From contig VCJN01003357.1 in assembly GCA_006384855.1 (NCBI GenBank), forward strand, positions 1 to 64,000: a DNA stretch of 64,000 bases, in the 5' to 3' direction. Of the stretch, positions 24,001 through 36,255 are shown piece by piece. The notes under the pieces were generated by a model. It was not told where the DNA came from and searched no databases. It was given only the letters and a program-made list of their open reading frames with translations. This DNA is from Tetraselmis striata (lineage: Eukaryota; Chlorophyta; Chlorodendrophyceae; Chlorodendrales; Chlorodendraceae). Each line of letters opens with the position of its first letter. The first letter of the stretch is position 1. A program made the position numbers and the translations under genes.

Positions 24001-26982
24001 CAGACAGGCAGACGCAGAGGCAGAGAGAGCGCTGATGCGACGGAGCTCCCCCCCACCCCGCGACCCACCCCACGCACACACACATTCTGCGCCCCCCTCT
24101 CATCCGCACCCCACCCACCACCATTTCCGCCGCCGCTTTTTTGGTAGATCCGGGAACGAGGCCCGGCCTGCACAGCCAGACTCTGGTGTCCTCTGGCGTG
24201 GCGGGCCTGGACCGGCTGCTTGGCGGCGGCATCCCGCTGGGCACTGTCTGTCTACTGCTGGAGGTGCGGCGGCCCTCCTGGCCAGCTCGCGCCCTGCAAC
24301 ACCCCCGCCAAGCCCTGCTCACTACGCCCCCCCCCCCCCCCCCCCCCTTTTCATGTCGGCTGCCTCCCCCTCACCCACCCCGGGCTGCACAGGATGGCAG
24401 CGCCCGGCAGTGCTCCTCCCTAGCGCGGTGCTTCCTTGGCGAGGGGGCAGCTTGTGGGCAGGTTGGCCTCGACCTCAATCCCACCCCCAACCCTCATCCA
24501 CCCCCACATCCCCTCCCCCCTCAACCTCCGCCCCCCCTCCCCCGCCCCTTTCACCTTCCCCCTCCCTCTGCCTCTCTCCTTCCAAGCCCGCCCCCACCTC
24601 TTCACTGCCATTTGCCCTTCCCCCCCTCTTCTCCTCCCCCCATGCACACCAGACTGCACATTTCAACGCAACTACGAGCCCCCAGCATCATCCACGCGGA
24701 TAACCAACCCCCCCGCCCCCTCTCCCCTTTCCTTAACTCGCCCATGCCCCCCCAGAACCTGTGCTGGGCGGCGCACAGCACCAGCGGCGGCGCAGCGGCA
24801 TTCATCCCCGCGCAGCAGCGCGGCGGGGCATCTACCCGCGGTGGCGGCAACGGCGCGGAGGAGGAGGAGGACCGGGGCGAGCCCCTGCGCATTGCGTGGC
24901 AGTACCGCCGCTACATCAAGAAGAAGGCAGACGCGGAGGCAGCGGGGGCGGCGGAGGCGGCCGAGGCCGCCAGCAAGCAGCGACGGTGGGGCGGCTGCCT
25001 GCCTGCCTGCCAGGGCAGGGGTGCAGAGGCAGCGCGCAGGCGCTCGTGCCTGCCGTGCCCAAGGGTTGGTGAATACATGCAGCGAAGCCATTTTCAGCAT
25101 TTAGGGCTTTCGGCCACTACTGTTCGTATACCTTCTGTTGCCATTGATTTACATATGTTTATGATATAATGCGCAATTTAGTGTGAGTGATGATGCAGAT
25201 GCCGGCATACACATGAGTGTTATCATTGATGGCGGAATGTGATGCCCCCCTCCGACAATAATGCCCCCCCCCCCCCCCCCCCCCCCCCCAAACACACGCT
25301 TCTCCCTGCACTCTAGTATCAGCACCGGGTGCTGCAGCTGATTGCCATGGCGCCCATGTTTCCCAGGGGCAGCTCCGCCTCCGCCTCCGCCTCGCGTCGA
25401 GCCTCCAAGGCGGACTGGTGCCACAGCTTCGACCTCGGCAATGGCATTGGGCAAGAGGGCCTCCGGGCGGTGCGTAACCCTAACCCCCTTTCACCCCCCC
25501 CCCCCCCCCCGCACTTTACCGCCTTCCCTCCCCCGCTCCCCCCGCTACAAACATCTGACGCAGCCAAAGCGGGAACAGAACAAACACCGGCTTAAACATA
25601 AGAGACGCACGGACTACTTTCTGTTCACTTCTCACTTGACCGCATCATGGGACTATGAGGCCGCGAGCTGCTGGCCGCCGCCTCTACTAGGAACTCCGGA
25701 AAGCCCCAGAAAATCGTGTTTGTCAGCGAAATCCGGCATGAAAGTTTATGAGTACAAGTACTGAGGGTAGCGGCGCGAATCGAAGTGCCTGGCGCGCCGC
25801 TCGGTCTATCTAACATCACTTAAGTAATGAGTAATCGATACGCAGGATTTGAACTGGCGCAGAGCGCAATCACGAGCACAACAGGCAGCGCCCGCCCGCC
25901 TCATCATGTGACTTATAATCTGTTGTCTAAACGGCATATGCCAGCAAACATGCACAATATGCAAGCGCATGTGTATGTACACGGGTGCCGACGCGGCAAT
26001 GATAATTTTGCGAATAAGAACCTGCCCTGCCTGCCAGAGGTCAAAGATTGACGAAACTATAGCGGAACTAAAACGAATGTTGGTTGCATGCAAGCCCAAT
26101 TTCAGGCTCATATTACCAGGTAGGGTTCTCAGAAGTGCGTTGGCTTCCGTATGTACCTTGTTGGCACCATCTGCATATACATTTACGCGTGTAGGTACGT
26201 ACACACCTATACACGGACGCATACACACACGCGCATACACGCATGTGTGTGTGTGTGTGTGTGTGTGTGTGGCGGCCCTACTCCTCCCTTTTCTACTCCC
26301 TCGCGCCGCTCTCGCCTAGCAGCCACACGCGCACGCCACGCATGCCATACCGGCGCCCACCCTCATTCCTGCCGATGTGCTGTATGCAGTCCAAGTGCAC
26401 TGTGGCGGTGGTGGACGGCCAGGCGGAGGGCGCGCCGGCGGGGGAGCGGCTGCGCGCGGGGGTCCGGGACCTGCTGGCGCGCGTGGCGGAGGGCAGCGTC
26501 GGCGAGGGTGAGCGCTGCCCGGCGGCTTTCGATTAATGGCTGATGACAGTTATTCAGAGTCTTCTCATCCAACTCTCCAAATGTCTGTGCCTGGGCCACA
26601 TCCTCCTCCTGCACCTGGCTGCACTCTTACGCGCCCATCATGACCCGGCTCTCAGGCGCTCCAGTGCCCCCCCCGCCCCCCCCTGCCCCCACACACACTC
26701 CCTTCCGCTCCCCCCTCGCCGGGCAGGCGGCACGCGCGGGCCGCTCTCGGTGGGCCGCCTCGCCGCGCTGTCACTGTCACACCCCGCGTGGCGCCTCGCG
26801 CCCGCCGACCTCCTGCACCTCCTCTTCTGGCTGCGCACCGCGCTGCGCGACACGCGCTGCGCCGCGCTGGTGAGCCTGGACGCGCGCGCCTTCCCGCCCG
26901 GCTTCCAGCAGCGCGCGGTGCACCTTGCGGACACGGTGGCGCACGTGCGGGTGCGATCCCCCCCCCCCCCCCCCCCCCCCCA

Positions 26983-27014
<32 letters not shown>

Positions 27015-28970
27015 TTGCCACTGTCGCCGCCGCCACTGGACCCGAAACCTGTGCGCCCTAGCGATTGCCCATTCCATTTTGGCACGTCCAGGCCGCATAT
27101 GTGTGTCCCCAAGTGCGAGGCGCCGGCCGAAAGAGCAACCAGAGTACATATCCACTCTAAAAGACAGAGCCGGATATCACTGCTCGTGTCGATGAGGCTG
27201 ACCGCCATTCTGTTCGCGCAAGTCGGCCATAGACCAGGGAGCAAGAGGCATGGAACTTATTCGGCCTCACTGGTAGCTGCGGCCTCTCAGCATGCGGCTC
27301 ATACAAATTAGGCCGCTTTTGGCTTCCTTTGCATAGGATGCAATCAAGCTGCGGAGGCCGTTTGCGGTTTCTCGGTGCTAGCCGAGTGCGACCCCGGGTC
27401 GATTAAGGCGCACGCTGCCACACTCGCTGCGGCTTGTGAGCAAGCAGCGCCCGTAAACGTTCTTTTTTGGCACAGTATATCTCGGTACCAAGAGTGTTAT
27501 TCACAAATAAAGAATCTTCCTGTTTTGTGATTTCTTTTTTTTGCGAGTTATGTTGTACCCAGATTGCGCCGAAGATCTTTCCCGAGTATCAACGGCTGTT
27601 ATCGGTACGCCTGTATGTAATATATGTGTTGCAATCAGCCCGCATACAGCTGACACAGCTCCATTTGGTGGGCAAGGTGACAATACGATACTTCCGCCAC
27701 AATGTGGTTCCGAGTGCGTAGGTACGAGCATCGGTTCTTCCCAGGGCTTCCCTTAAATGAGATAACCGCCTAAAAGGCTGTCGTAGAGGATTGGGTCCCG
27801 CTGCAAGGATTTCACTGCGGCTGCCAGTCCTGCCCCCGGGGAGGGTACCTTCCCTTCGGTGTCAAAGTCACGGAATGAAGCGGGACCCGCATTATTTATC
27901 TTTATATAAAATGCTGGGTTTGATCTCTTTCTGTCTCCCGACTTAGTTGGGGTGGTCTGGTACCCTTCCTAGGGTCATCATACCATGCCCTCAACTTCTG
28001 TCTCTCGTCTGCCTAGGCCACTGCTACAGCCTCTAGAGCATGATGCAGTTATCTGGCCTGTTTACTGCTGCTGCTGGACATCACAGTGAACCGGCCTCGC
28101 GCGCCACCCTACCCCCCCCCCCCCCCCCCCCCCTCTCGGAGTATTGCATTTAATAGACTGCCGAGACAGGGGACGAAGCAGTGTTGCGCTGAATAAACTC
28201 GCCACATCCGTCGCACAGCGATCCATCACTGTCGCTAGTTTCCCGGCAGCGCATGCCCCCCCCTCCCCCGTCCACCACCCCCCCCCCCCCCCCCCCCTCC
28301 CCTCCTGTACCAGACTGAGTCCTGGTGCCGCCGCAGGCGCTGCGCAGCGACGCGCTGATGGTGGCGCTCGCGCCCGACTCCTCCACCGCCACCGGCGTGC
28401 TCAGCCTGCTGCGGCTGCCGTCGTGCGGCGCGCTGGGCGTGGTGCCGCTGGGGCCGGAGGGCACCGCGTGGCTGCTGCGCCACAAGCGCCGCCGGCTGGT
28501 GCTGGAGGAGATCGACATCGACCCCGACGCGGAGCAGGCGCTCGCCGAGGCTGGCAGCGCCACCGGTGCCCCCCCCCCCCCCCCCCCCCCCTCTCCTTTG
28601 CCCCGTTCTCACGATAGTCACATCCTCCCGCATCGGCGCCGACGGCTCCTCCACCGCTCAGCCCCCCTCCCTGGCTCTGCTCTGCCAGTGATGAGCGCAC
28701 ACCCAAAGCGCAACGACCTTCCCGTCTCGAAAACGTCTCCTGTTTGTGACAGCCCGTTTTGCAAGAAACCTGGGAAGGGATTGGGCCTCCGGATTTCGCC
28801 ACCCCGGACAGTCACACGGTCTACGGCAGTCAAACCGAGAGCGGCGCACCTCTGGGAGTCGATGTGGATGCGCTGTTGTGTGCGCTGTTGTGTGCGGCCT
28901 GTTCGTTACCGCATACGGTTGTGTCTTTGGGTTCTACGCTCGGTATTTTCAGTACAGTACTGGATGGATG

Positions 28971-29023
<53 letters not shown>

Positions 29024-29215
29024 CACTTAGACCAGTAGGAAACACTACTGGGTGATACGATTTAATGAATAATGTTTCGTCGGAGAATTCCTTACCCCCC
29101 CCCCCCCCCCCCCCTGACATGCCGCGGCACTCTTCCGCATGCAGGCGCCAGCGCGGTGAGCCTCCTGTGCGCCGCACCAGCCGCCAAGAGCGGCGCCGGC
29201 AAGCTCGACTTCTGA
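23399..29215 (+). CDS. ELP4: Elongator complex protein 4 (ELP4), nine exons
   Basis: ELP4 is a RecA-fold subunit of the Elp456 ring of Elongator, which modifies wobble uridines of tRNAs. Proposed exons are 23399-23444, 24148-24263, 24393-24461, 24756-24985, 25367-25469, 26390-26507, 26727-26950, 28337-28565 and 29145-29215. Every intron is GT..AG and all phases join, giving 401 aa, close to the family's usual length. Family landmarks in order: a basic N-terminus (MKGSSFVRKG), LVSSGVAGLDRLLGGGIPLG (exon 2), RCFLGEGAACGQ (exon 3), LRIAWQYRRY (exon 4), WCHSFDLG (exon 5), LSVGRLAAL and LLFWLRTALRD (exon 7), LPSCGALG and HKRRRLVLEEIDIDPD (exon 8), and the terminal KLDF (exon 9). Introns 2, 4, 5, 7 and 8 contain long C runs; intron 1 has a G run and microsatellites. 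A TGTAA poly(A) signal lies 254 bp after the stop. Single copy here and apparently intact. Confidence 0.93.
23858..23998. repeat. Compound microsatellite in ELP4 intron 1
   Basis: In order: (GATA)n, (GA)n, a C run of about 13 and (CA)n, directly adjacent to one another. Confidence 0.95.
25840..25900 (-). mobile_element. tRNA-derived SINE-like repeat, copy 3 of 3 (ELP4 intron 5)
   Basis: A diverged relative of 13525-13595 with a weaker B box (AGTTCAAATCC on the minus strand). It lies in intron 5 of ELP4. Confidence 0.4.
25970..26095 (+). repeat. Dispersed repeat in ELP4 intron 5 (pair with 34085-34225)
   Basis: A block with GCGAATAAGAACCTGCCC followed by a GACGAAACTATAGCGGAACT-like end is also present in inverted orientation at 34085-34225. 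The two copies are clearly related but diverged; family unknown. Confidence 0.6.
27770..28085 (+). repeat. Dispersed repeat in ELP4 intron 7
   Basis: The part from 27900 (TGTCTCCCGACTTAGTTGGG and onward) matches 42705-42860 and 51545-51690 in array units A and B, including CCTAGGCCACTGCTAC. It is a third copy of an unidentified repeat. Confidence 0.7.
28977..29021. repeat. (GA)n microsatellite in ELP4 intron 8
   Basis: An uninterrupted GA run. In ELP4 sense it lies before the C run at 29096-29114 and the last exon. Confidence 0.95.
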
Positions 29216-29468
29216 CGGGCTTGCCGGACGCCACCTTCGGAGGAGGCTACTGGCTGCCGGGAGAGGGGGGCGCGCGGAGGGGCTGCCTACCCATGCCAAT
29301 GCCTACGACACCATCGCCACCACCGCTGTGCCGGGGCCATGCTTCCCTGGAGTCTCATGCTGGCTCCGTTCCACGTTGGCGGCCATTATGCACCGACCAT
29401 CACACTGGTTCTTACGTACCACCTCACGTACCGTTGCATTACTTGTGGGCAATAGGGTGGGCAAGGCG

Positions 29469-29473
29469 TGTAA
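29469..29473 (+). terminator. Candidate poly(A) signal of ELP4
   Basis: TGTAA, the usual green-algal polyadenylation signal, 254 bp downstream of the ELP4 stop codon. Confidence 0.4.
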
Positions 29474-31152
29474 TGTGACTCCATGAGGGCGATACGGGTA
29501 CCGTAGTGGTGAAATTGTAACGCATGTCAGCCCGCTGGGGGCATTATAATGCTTGCACGTGATGATCACGTGATGACTTTCAGTGGTCGCTACTAGTCGC
29601 TCTAGTCGCTCGCTACTGACGATACCAGTAGTGCTGACCGCTGCGCGGGCGAGCAGGGGCAGAATGATCACGTGCGCATGATCACGTGCGTATTTTTCGC
29701 TGCCATGTAGCATATTTCTCGGTTGTGTATCACTTTAGCAGCCACAGCGGCCAGGAGCCAGAATCCTTGCCACTATACAGGTAGGTAGGACCCCTCCCCC
29801 GGAGAACCGGTGTGATTTCTGCCATCCGACTGCACCAGGCTAGTTCCAGCGAAGGAGAATCTGCCGATAATATGCTGTTAGACGAATGGTAAACCACCGG
29901 CTCAGGCGCACCCTACCTATAATTTCTAGCTTCTGCCGTGATGGCTGCATGGTGGCGCCATTCTATGGCTGCCGTCTGTGATATGCCTCGCCCCACATCT
30001 GGCATGGCAAAGCGCGCCACATGAGGTGGTAGTCTAAAATCCGAGCGGTGCATGTGCGACCCTCGGCGGGAATCAGGCTCGGATTCCACGCGCCAAGCAT
30101 GCATTCAATCATTGTGGCTTGCACGATAGTGAATGCAGCGGGGTCAGTTAGCACATTGCTGTACGCTCGTGCGGAGGCAAACTACCTCGTGCAGTGGGTG
30201 CTGAAACAGTCTGCTGATATAGCGGACGTACACACTGCATGGGGAGCTACCGTAATATATGAATTCAGCGCACGGGCTGCACACACAAAAAGTGGCGCTG
30301 CCACTTGCAAGGCGCTCGACAAACAAATGTCTCTTTGTGGCGGCATCGGCCCAAAGCTTGTTGGAGATGGGGTGGTAGATAGTCGAGAGAGGACGATAGC
30401 GTACTGCCTGCAACAGACACTGCCATTGCCACGCGGCGTGGGAAATAGCGAAAGGCATGTTTGGTGGTGGCCTGTGGGCCTGGGCCACACCGATTTGCTG
30501 CAGAGATTAAGGATGAGGCAACAGAAGCTCAAGACCAAGAATTATTAGAAAAATATTTAGTTACAAGGATTAGTTACAATGATTAGGAATTTGTAGTTGG
30601 ATCCGTGAGGGGACCCAACTGCCAGCAGACCTGGGGCTGTCCCGGGGGCTGTCTCGACACGCGGTGCGTTTGTCAGAAACTAGTGGGCAGCTGAGGCTGT
30701 TCCTCACAACAGCCAGTATTTTCAGCATCTCCCGCCCACCCGCTCCGGAGAGTGCAGCTGCGTCTTCACAGACACCGCTGTTACTCAGTGGCAGGACATA
30801 GTCGATAGAGGACGATAGCGTACTCCCTGCAACAGACATTGCCATTGCCAGGCGGCGTGGGTAATAGCAAAAGGGCGTGTTTCCACGCATCAGCGGCGGT
30901 GGCTATATGATTGCATACTCGCTTGTCGACTACATAAACTGTCGAGTAATAATGTATGTAGCTAGTGGCATTTAGTATATATACACATTATATATAATCA
31001 ATAACATAACTACGGCCGACAACGAACCGTGCGCGCGGCGGCGTGAATCCTGTGCGGTCGATTGGCAGGTGACGGTGGAGTGGTGGACTCGTCGCCGCAC
31101 TAACAGCATACTACCGTCGTGGCCTGGGATGAGAGTTACCCCCCCGTGGTTG

Positions 31153-31504
31153 TGTAATTACTCAAGTAATTACTGGTTTACGTCCCTCCAAGTCTTTCCT
31201 TTAGGAGTAAATGGCCATGGCTCCGCCGCTGGCGTGTTTGGCGCGCGGGGCGCGCGGCGCATTGCTGTTTACATGGCCGGCAGCGCGCGGCATGCCCCCA
31301 CCACATGGCGCTGATGAAGCAATCAGTGCGCTGAAACGTGCTGATAAGGCGTTGAAGATAGCAACCACACGATCTGACTGCAAGGCGCTGATGATAGAGT
31401 GATACGGTCCTGCTGTATAGGGGGCGGCATGGCTTGCTGGGAAAGGGGGCCGGGGGGGGGGGGGGGGGGGGGGGATGTAATTACTCGAGTAATTACTGGT
31501 TTAC
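31153..31504. repeat. 294-bp segment flanked by a 29-bp direct repeat
   Basis: The two 29-bp copies (31153-31181 and 31476-31504) differ at one base and include GTAATTACTCGAGTAATTAC, which is a perfect palindrome in the right copy. The enclosed segment ends in a run of about 22 G and contains a short open frame (DEAISALKRADKALKIATT). This resembles a small insertion with a long target duplication. Confidence 0.75.
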
Positions 31505-32689
31505 CTCAACCCGTGTATTTGCGTGCAAGTGGTAACTCTGATCCTAGGTCGCGGCCGCCTCCCTGCCGCCGCTGCTGCCCTATATTCCAACAGCGTTGGC
31601 TGAACTTGGGCCCGGCTGCCGTAAAATGCGACGCCGATATGGGCAGCCATATGGGAGTGCCCGCACGCCGCCGTCCCACGCCATATTGAGCTACAAGCGC
31701 CAACACAATAGCCAACGCATAAGCAGCGATGGGGCGTTGGGAAGGCCGATAGTAAGGGATGCGCACAGGTCGTCGACAGCAAAATACGTCGTCAGCGATA
31801 CACGCAAGGGAAGGGGTGAGGGGGTTAACTCGGGCAACGCGGTCTGGTGCCAATCGCAATAATGATATTCTGGTGGGGTAGCCGCCCTGCGGAGTGGCGC
31901 GGACTGCCGACCCTCTCTATTGATAGCTTATAAATCGCCGCGAGGCTTCAAAATTTCCCCAGGCGCCCTGCTCGCGCTAGGGACTGCTAGGAATACTGCG
32001 CCACGGCTTTTCATCATGCTGCTGCGTGTGCCTACGCGGGCGGAAGCTCTCACGAGCCGACTAGAGCATACGAATGACAACGCTGGCCAAAATGGAAAGT
32101 GCAGCTCACTTGTTTTCGGAGCCAATGCGCAAGCGGTGCTGTCTTTTTTCATCCTGGTTTCGGAGCAGGTCGTTTGCTCTCTTGACTGGTGCGCAGATGG
32201 CAAGGCCCCGCGAATTGTCTATTATCATTGAATGGTTTCGGAGCGCCGTCATCACTACATGGAGACACTGCTGTACGATACACCAGTTCGCGTAGGGTAC
32301 TCGTTTTGAAGACCGTGGGCGGGTTTCATATCCGAAATGTATATTTGGCAACGCTTTTTGACCATGTGGCACATGCTCGTGTGTATGGTTAGCACGTGAC
32401 CAATCACGCTCCTGCTTCATCATCCCGCCGTGGCGCCGTCAGCCCCATCCCTACCCGAGACACACAAGACGAGGCACCTGGCGGCCACTATATGCCTGTG
32501 CTAGCGCGCTGCTACCGCGGTATGCGCGTTGTGGCCGGTGTATCCGATCGGCATCGGTGGGACGGGCTGGGTTGACGAGGCGGGTGGTCACGTGGACGCT
32601 AAGTTTTGAGCAAATGACGTTATACTTAACTGTATAAACCGGATACTAATTATTACTCGTACCCGTTTCGGTACATTGCATCTCAGGCT

Positions 32690-32770
32690 TGTGATCCTGC
32701 TGCACCTGGCTTGAACCCCGGGTGGATTATGACCCCGCTGCAATGCGGGTGCACTCACCAGCTGTATCAT
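32690..32770 (-). mobile_element. tRNA-like (possibly SINE) segment
   Basis: The minus strand reads an A-box-like AGCTGGTGAGTGC and a B-box-like GGGTTCAAGCC with TCATAAT between, reminiscent of tRNA-Met, but the arms do not form a full cloverleaf. I take it as a decayed tRNA-derived element. Confidence 0.35.
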
Positions 32771-33862
32771 TCTATATTTATTGTGTAGGTTGCCAGGCGA
32801 GCGGAAGGATTATCATCACGTGCTTGCAGCTCCTGCGCCGGTAGTTTCATATTCATTCATTTTAAATAATACGCAGTCTTTCTCGAAGGTGCTAAGTAGT
32901 CGCTACTGAGTACTCGCGCATGCTGATGCAGAGCTCCAGCCGTGGATAGTGTTACTGTCCCTTTCGCATGGGCAACCAACCCGTTCAACTTGTCGCGATC
33001 AGCTGTTATTTACAGCGTGTGACTCTTTGTCAGCGACAGGAACTGGGCGAGGGGATGCGAGGCGAGAGGTTTACAGATGGCAGGGCCCCCGTCCGATCTC
33101 CTACATGATCTTACTCGTGCTGCTTGCTGAATGGCCAAGCTATCGTGTGACAAGGTTGGTGGGGCTTTGTCACCCGCCAGCTCCTGCCTCAAGTAGTTGA
33201 GTAATTCGATTGGCCAGCGAGGCCGGCGCGGGATTTCATTTTGCCCGGCCATCTCTGATTTAGTTCCCGTCATTCACCATATAGGAAGCCATTGCTCCCA
33301 TCAGAGCCTTCACTTGCAGTGCCCCGCCCTTGTAACCCAGGTGTAACTGCGGTCCGCTGCCTCGTCTGCCTCAAGCGGCGCTTCATCTTCCTTGATCTTT
33401 GTCAGAGCTGGAGAGGTACCGCCAGCAGCAAAGGGCAGCAGGCAAGCGCTGCAGTCCGCCGGGCTGTCCCGCCTCCAGCTGCAAACCAGCTTCCTTGCCT
33501 TTTACCTGGAGTGGCTGCGAGCCCGTAGCGGCAGAGGGCAGTGTATCGTATACATATATCACGAGCATCCCCTCACACATTCGACATGCGCCTATTCCAG
33601 TACCGGTATACCTTGCTAGCACAGTCATTCTATTTTCAAGAACCGGGACGTAGGGCGTTGGCTTAGAGAAGACGAGGCACACAAAGGTCGCCATGAAGAT
33701 CCTTCATCACCTTGCCATCCGCACTAACAAAGATTCACCCTCCTGATGCTTCATCCGCAGCGTCCGTCCTGTTTTCCGAATATTTGCGCCAAACATGCGA
33801 CACGGTGTCTCTTCCCCAAAATACAGGTATTCAACCGGCTTATCAAGCTTTCGCGACATTAT

Positions 33863-34008
33863 GACAACAGTCTATTCTTTTGATCCAATATCTTCCAACA
33901 GTCTGTTAACTCCAATATATGACAACAGTCTATTCTTTTGATCCAATATCTTACAACAGTCTATTAACTCCAATATATGAGAACAGTCTATTCTTTTGAT
34001 CCAATATC
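33863..34008. repeat. 58-bp tandem repeat, 2.5 copies
   Basis: Units start GACAACAGTCTATTCTTTTG at 33863, 33921 and (variant) 33979, with few substitutions. Confidence 0.9.
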
Positions 34009-34629
34009 ACGACTCACATACAGTGACGGCGCACATCGAGGAACCTATGCAGCCCTCTGTGCTTGCTTAGGTGTTGTAAACTTCAAATCGCGCTTGCAGA
34101 CATCTTAAAGAAAGTTCACTGTATTTCCGCTATGGTCTCTCTACATTTGATGTCTGACAGGCAGGGCGGGTTCCTATTCGCAGTGTTCTTTTGATTGCGT
34201 TGGCACCCGTACACGACAATGTTGTCCGTATACGCACGAGTACGTGTGTGCATTTGCATGTACGTTTCCTTGCGTTTTGCTTGAGGGGCGGAGGGGGGGA
34301 GGGGCAGAGCATCAAATGCCCATCTGAGAATGACCCGGTGAGAGCCATCGTTCCAGCACTTCTGCGACTGAGAAGCCATGCTTGAAAAATAAAAATAAAA
34401 AGCCTACCTGTGAAATTCGGGGATGTGGTTGGTGATGGAACAGATGGAGGTGGACATTCCTCAGGCAAGATAGCACTTCGCGAATACATGTGCGGGTACA
34501 TGTCTGAGAGGGGGGGGGGGGGGGGGGGGGAACGAGAGAGAGAGAGAGAGAGAGAGAGAGTCTGATGGGTCCTGCAGTCCTATTGCTAATTCGGGCATGG
34601 CCAAAGAGGGCATCGTGGCGCCGCCCGCC

Positions 34630-36255
34630 TCATTGGCTGCCTGTGCGCTGTTGGCGGCAGCTCTCTGCCTCGCGGATAATGAACGCCGCGAGGTCCATCC
34701 AGGGGTCCATCCCCGCATCCCAGATGCCCGCCTGGTCGAGGAGGCCGCCCGGCAGAGGCAGGGTGCTCATCATGTTGACGTCGTAGAACAGCGGCTCGGG
34801 CGCGGCGGCATCCCTCAGCGCCGCATGCTCCGGGTACAAGAACTCCACGCTGCCGCAGTCTGCGCCGCACGCCGCCATAACGCTCACCACGCTCGTGGCA
34901 ATGTCCGGCGGCACCGCCCACGCGTGCACGCTGCGCTGCACCTGGTGCACCTGGCACGCTGTCGACATGCAGGCGCCAAAGTCGCCCGGGTCGCGGTGCC
35001 AGATGCGCACCGCGCACTGCACCGCGCCGTCCGCCACCCACACCCGGAACGTCTCCCCGCCCGCCGGCGCCACGTACTCCTGCAGCAGCGCCATCCCGTC
35101 CGCGCCCACTCCGATGCTGCCCGCCGCAACGGCTTCCTCCAGCTCCTGCTGACTTTCCAGCCGCACAATGCCCGCGCCAAAGCCGCCTGAGTGCGCAGCA
35201 AAGCTGGGGTCACGCAGAGGACGGGGCGCCGGCAGCCATTCCTCGCATGCTGCGAGACTGGACACCGCAGCATTGCGTTGGGTTCGCGGGTTGCAGAAAC
35301 AACAAACTGTGATGTACCATAGAATCAGATGTTCTGTGCCTTATTTGCGGTGTGGTCTGATAGATTGTCCCATAATTGTTTCATTGCCAGGTGGTCAAAG
35401 CAGCCATATAATCCGTAATGAAACCCAAGCGTGGTTACGGCGAGTCCATGCACATGCCACACCTGAGTTTGGCTTGAGCAGGAGCGGGAAGCGCAGGCCG
35501 CCCAGGCCGCCCGGCGGTGGCAATGCGCGCACCATCAGCGACCGCGGCGTGGCCAGGCCGGCTCCCTCCAACGCCACGTGGTGCAGCACCTTGCTCATGC
35601 CCGTGCCGTATGCCTTGGCACCATTGATGACGCGGACGCCCGTGCGCTCTGCGGCCGCCAGAAGGGTGAGCGTCGCCTTGGCTAGCGGCGGCGCCGCGGC
35701 GTCGCTCACGCGGTTCACCAGCACGTGCGGCTTGCGGAGTGCTGCCTGTGACGCAGCGGTTCCAGGCGATAATATATCCCAGCTTCTACATGTGTTGCCC
35801 CCCCCCCTCAAATAAAGGCCACTTCAAAGTCTTCAACTCCATAATTATTAAATATTCGTGGACTACATTTTGGAACTAGACCAGAGGCAGGCGCATGGAG
35901 TCGGCAGGCAGTCAAGTGGTGCGCTCTTAGCCTACTGATGATGCAGTCAGTTCGAACATGTACCTCCTCTGCAAGTAGAACCTCACGAGAGCATCTCCTC
36001 TATTGCCTCACGAGCTTGTCCGAGTCGGTGGCGCACCTGTGGGCTCAGGTCGACAACGGCGTCCTCCACGTCCAGCACGCGGACCTCCGCGCCCGGTACC
36101 GCGGCCAGCATGCGCTCCACCAGCAGCCTCACCCACACCTGGCGGCGGTGCGCCGCCAGCGTGAGCACGTCGATGCGCAGCGGCCCCTGCGAAGCGTCGA
36201 TGCTTGTCGGCGTACCGGAGGCCGACGCCATAGCGCCGCCAGCAATTGCTCCCAC
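34630..36255 (-). CDS. ATP-grasp (RimK-like) ligase, three exons
   Basis: A 352-aa protein with an ATP-grasp fold, the family that joins a carboxylate to an amine or thiol through an acyl phosphate. Exons (minus) are 36255-36037, 35745-35463 and 35186-34630; phases join. Landmarks: an N-terminal pre-grasp domain (VLVNRVSDAAAPPLAKATL after exon junction 1); ERTGVRVINGAKAY, then KVLHHVALEGAGLATPRS, as in RimK/glutathione synthase; the ATP-binding segment FPLLLKPNSGGFGAGIVRLE around residues 160-176, created exactly across exon junction 2; LLQEYV and FRVWVADG; and the metal-binding YDVNMMSTLP at about 302-311. The substrate cannot be told from sequence. A second Met at 36231 is also possible. 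It is convergent with ELP4. A C run (35799-35807 in plus) lies in intron 1. Confidence 0.8.

Larger units (their letters stand above)
29474..34629. other. Repeat-rich spacer between convergent ELP4 and ATP-grasp gene
   Basis: No intact gene is recognised. Coding-like minus-strand fragments lie at about 30160-29960 (TIVQATMIECMLGAWNPSL, then LDYHLMWRALPC). An 84-bp direct repeat is at 30379-30461 and 30798-30882. A 29-bp direct repeat flanks 294 bp at 31153-31504. Other items are a tRNA-like segment at 32690-32770, an exon-like stretch near 33400-33540 and a tandem repeat at 33863-34008. Short G/C and (GA)n runs lie at 31453-31474 and 34509-34560. Several CACGTG words occur at 29555-29690. Confidence 0.6.

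Noticed and set aside
24035-25169. Long plus-strand frames of 222-342 codons rich in Pro
   Set aside because: They run through C-rich introns of ELP4; only the spliced exons match the family.
28325-29055. Frames ending in Arg-Glu repeats
   Set aside because: The repeats are translation of a (GA)n microsatellite in ELP4 intron 8.
29555-29690. CACGTG cluster as a G-box enhancer
   Set aside because: It lies downstream of ELP4 and far from any gene start; similar TGATCACGTG words look like a local repeat.
32690-32770. tRNA-Met gene
   Set aside because: A CATAA-like loop and B box are present, but spacing and stems are wrong for a functional tRNA.
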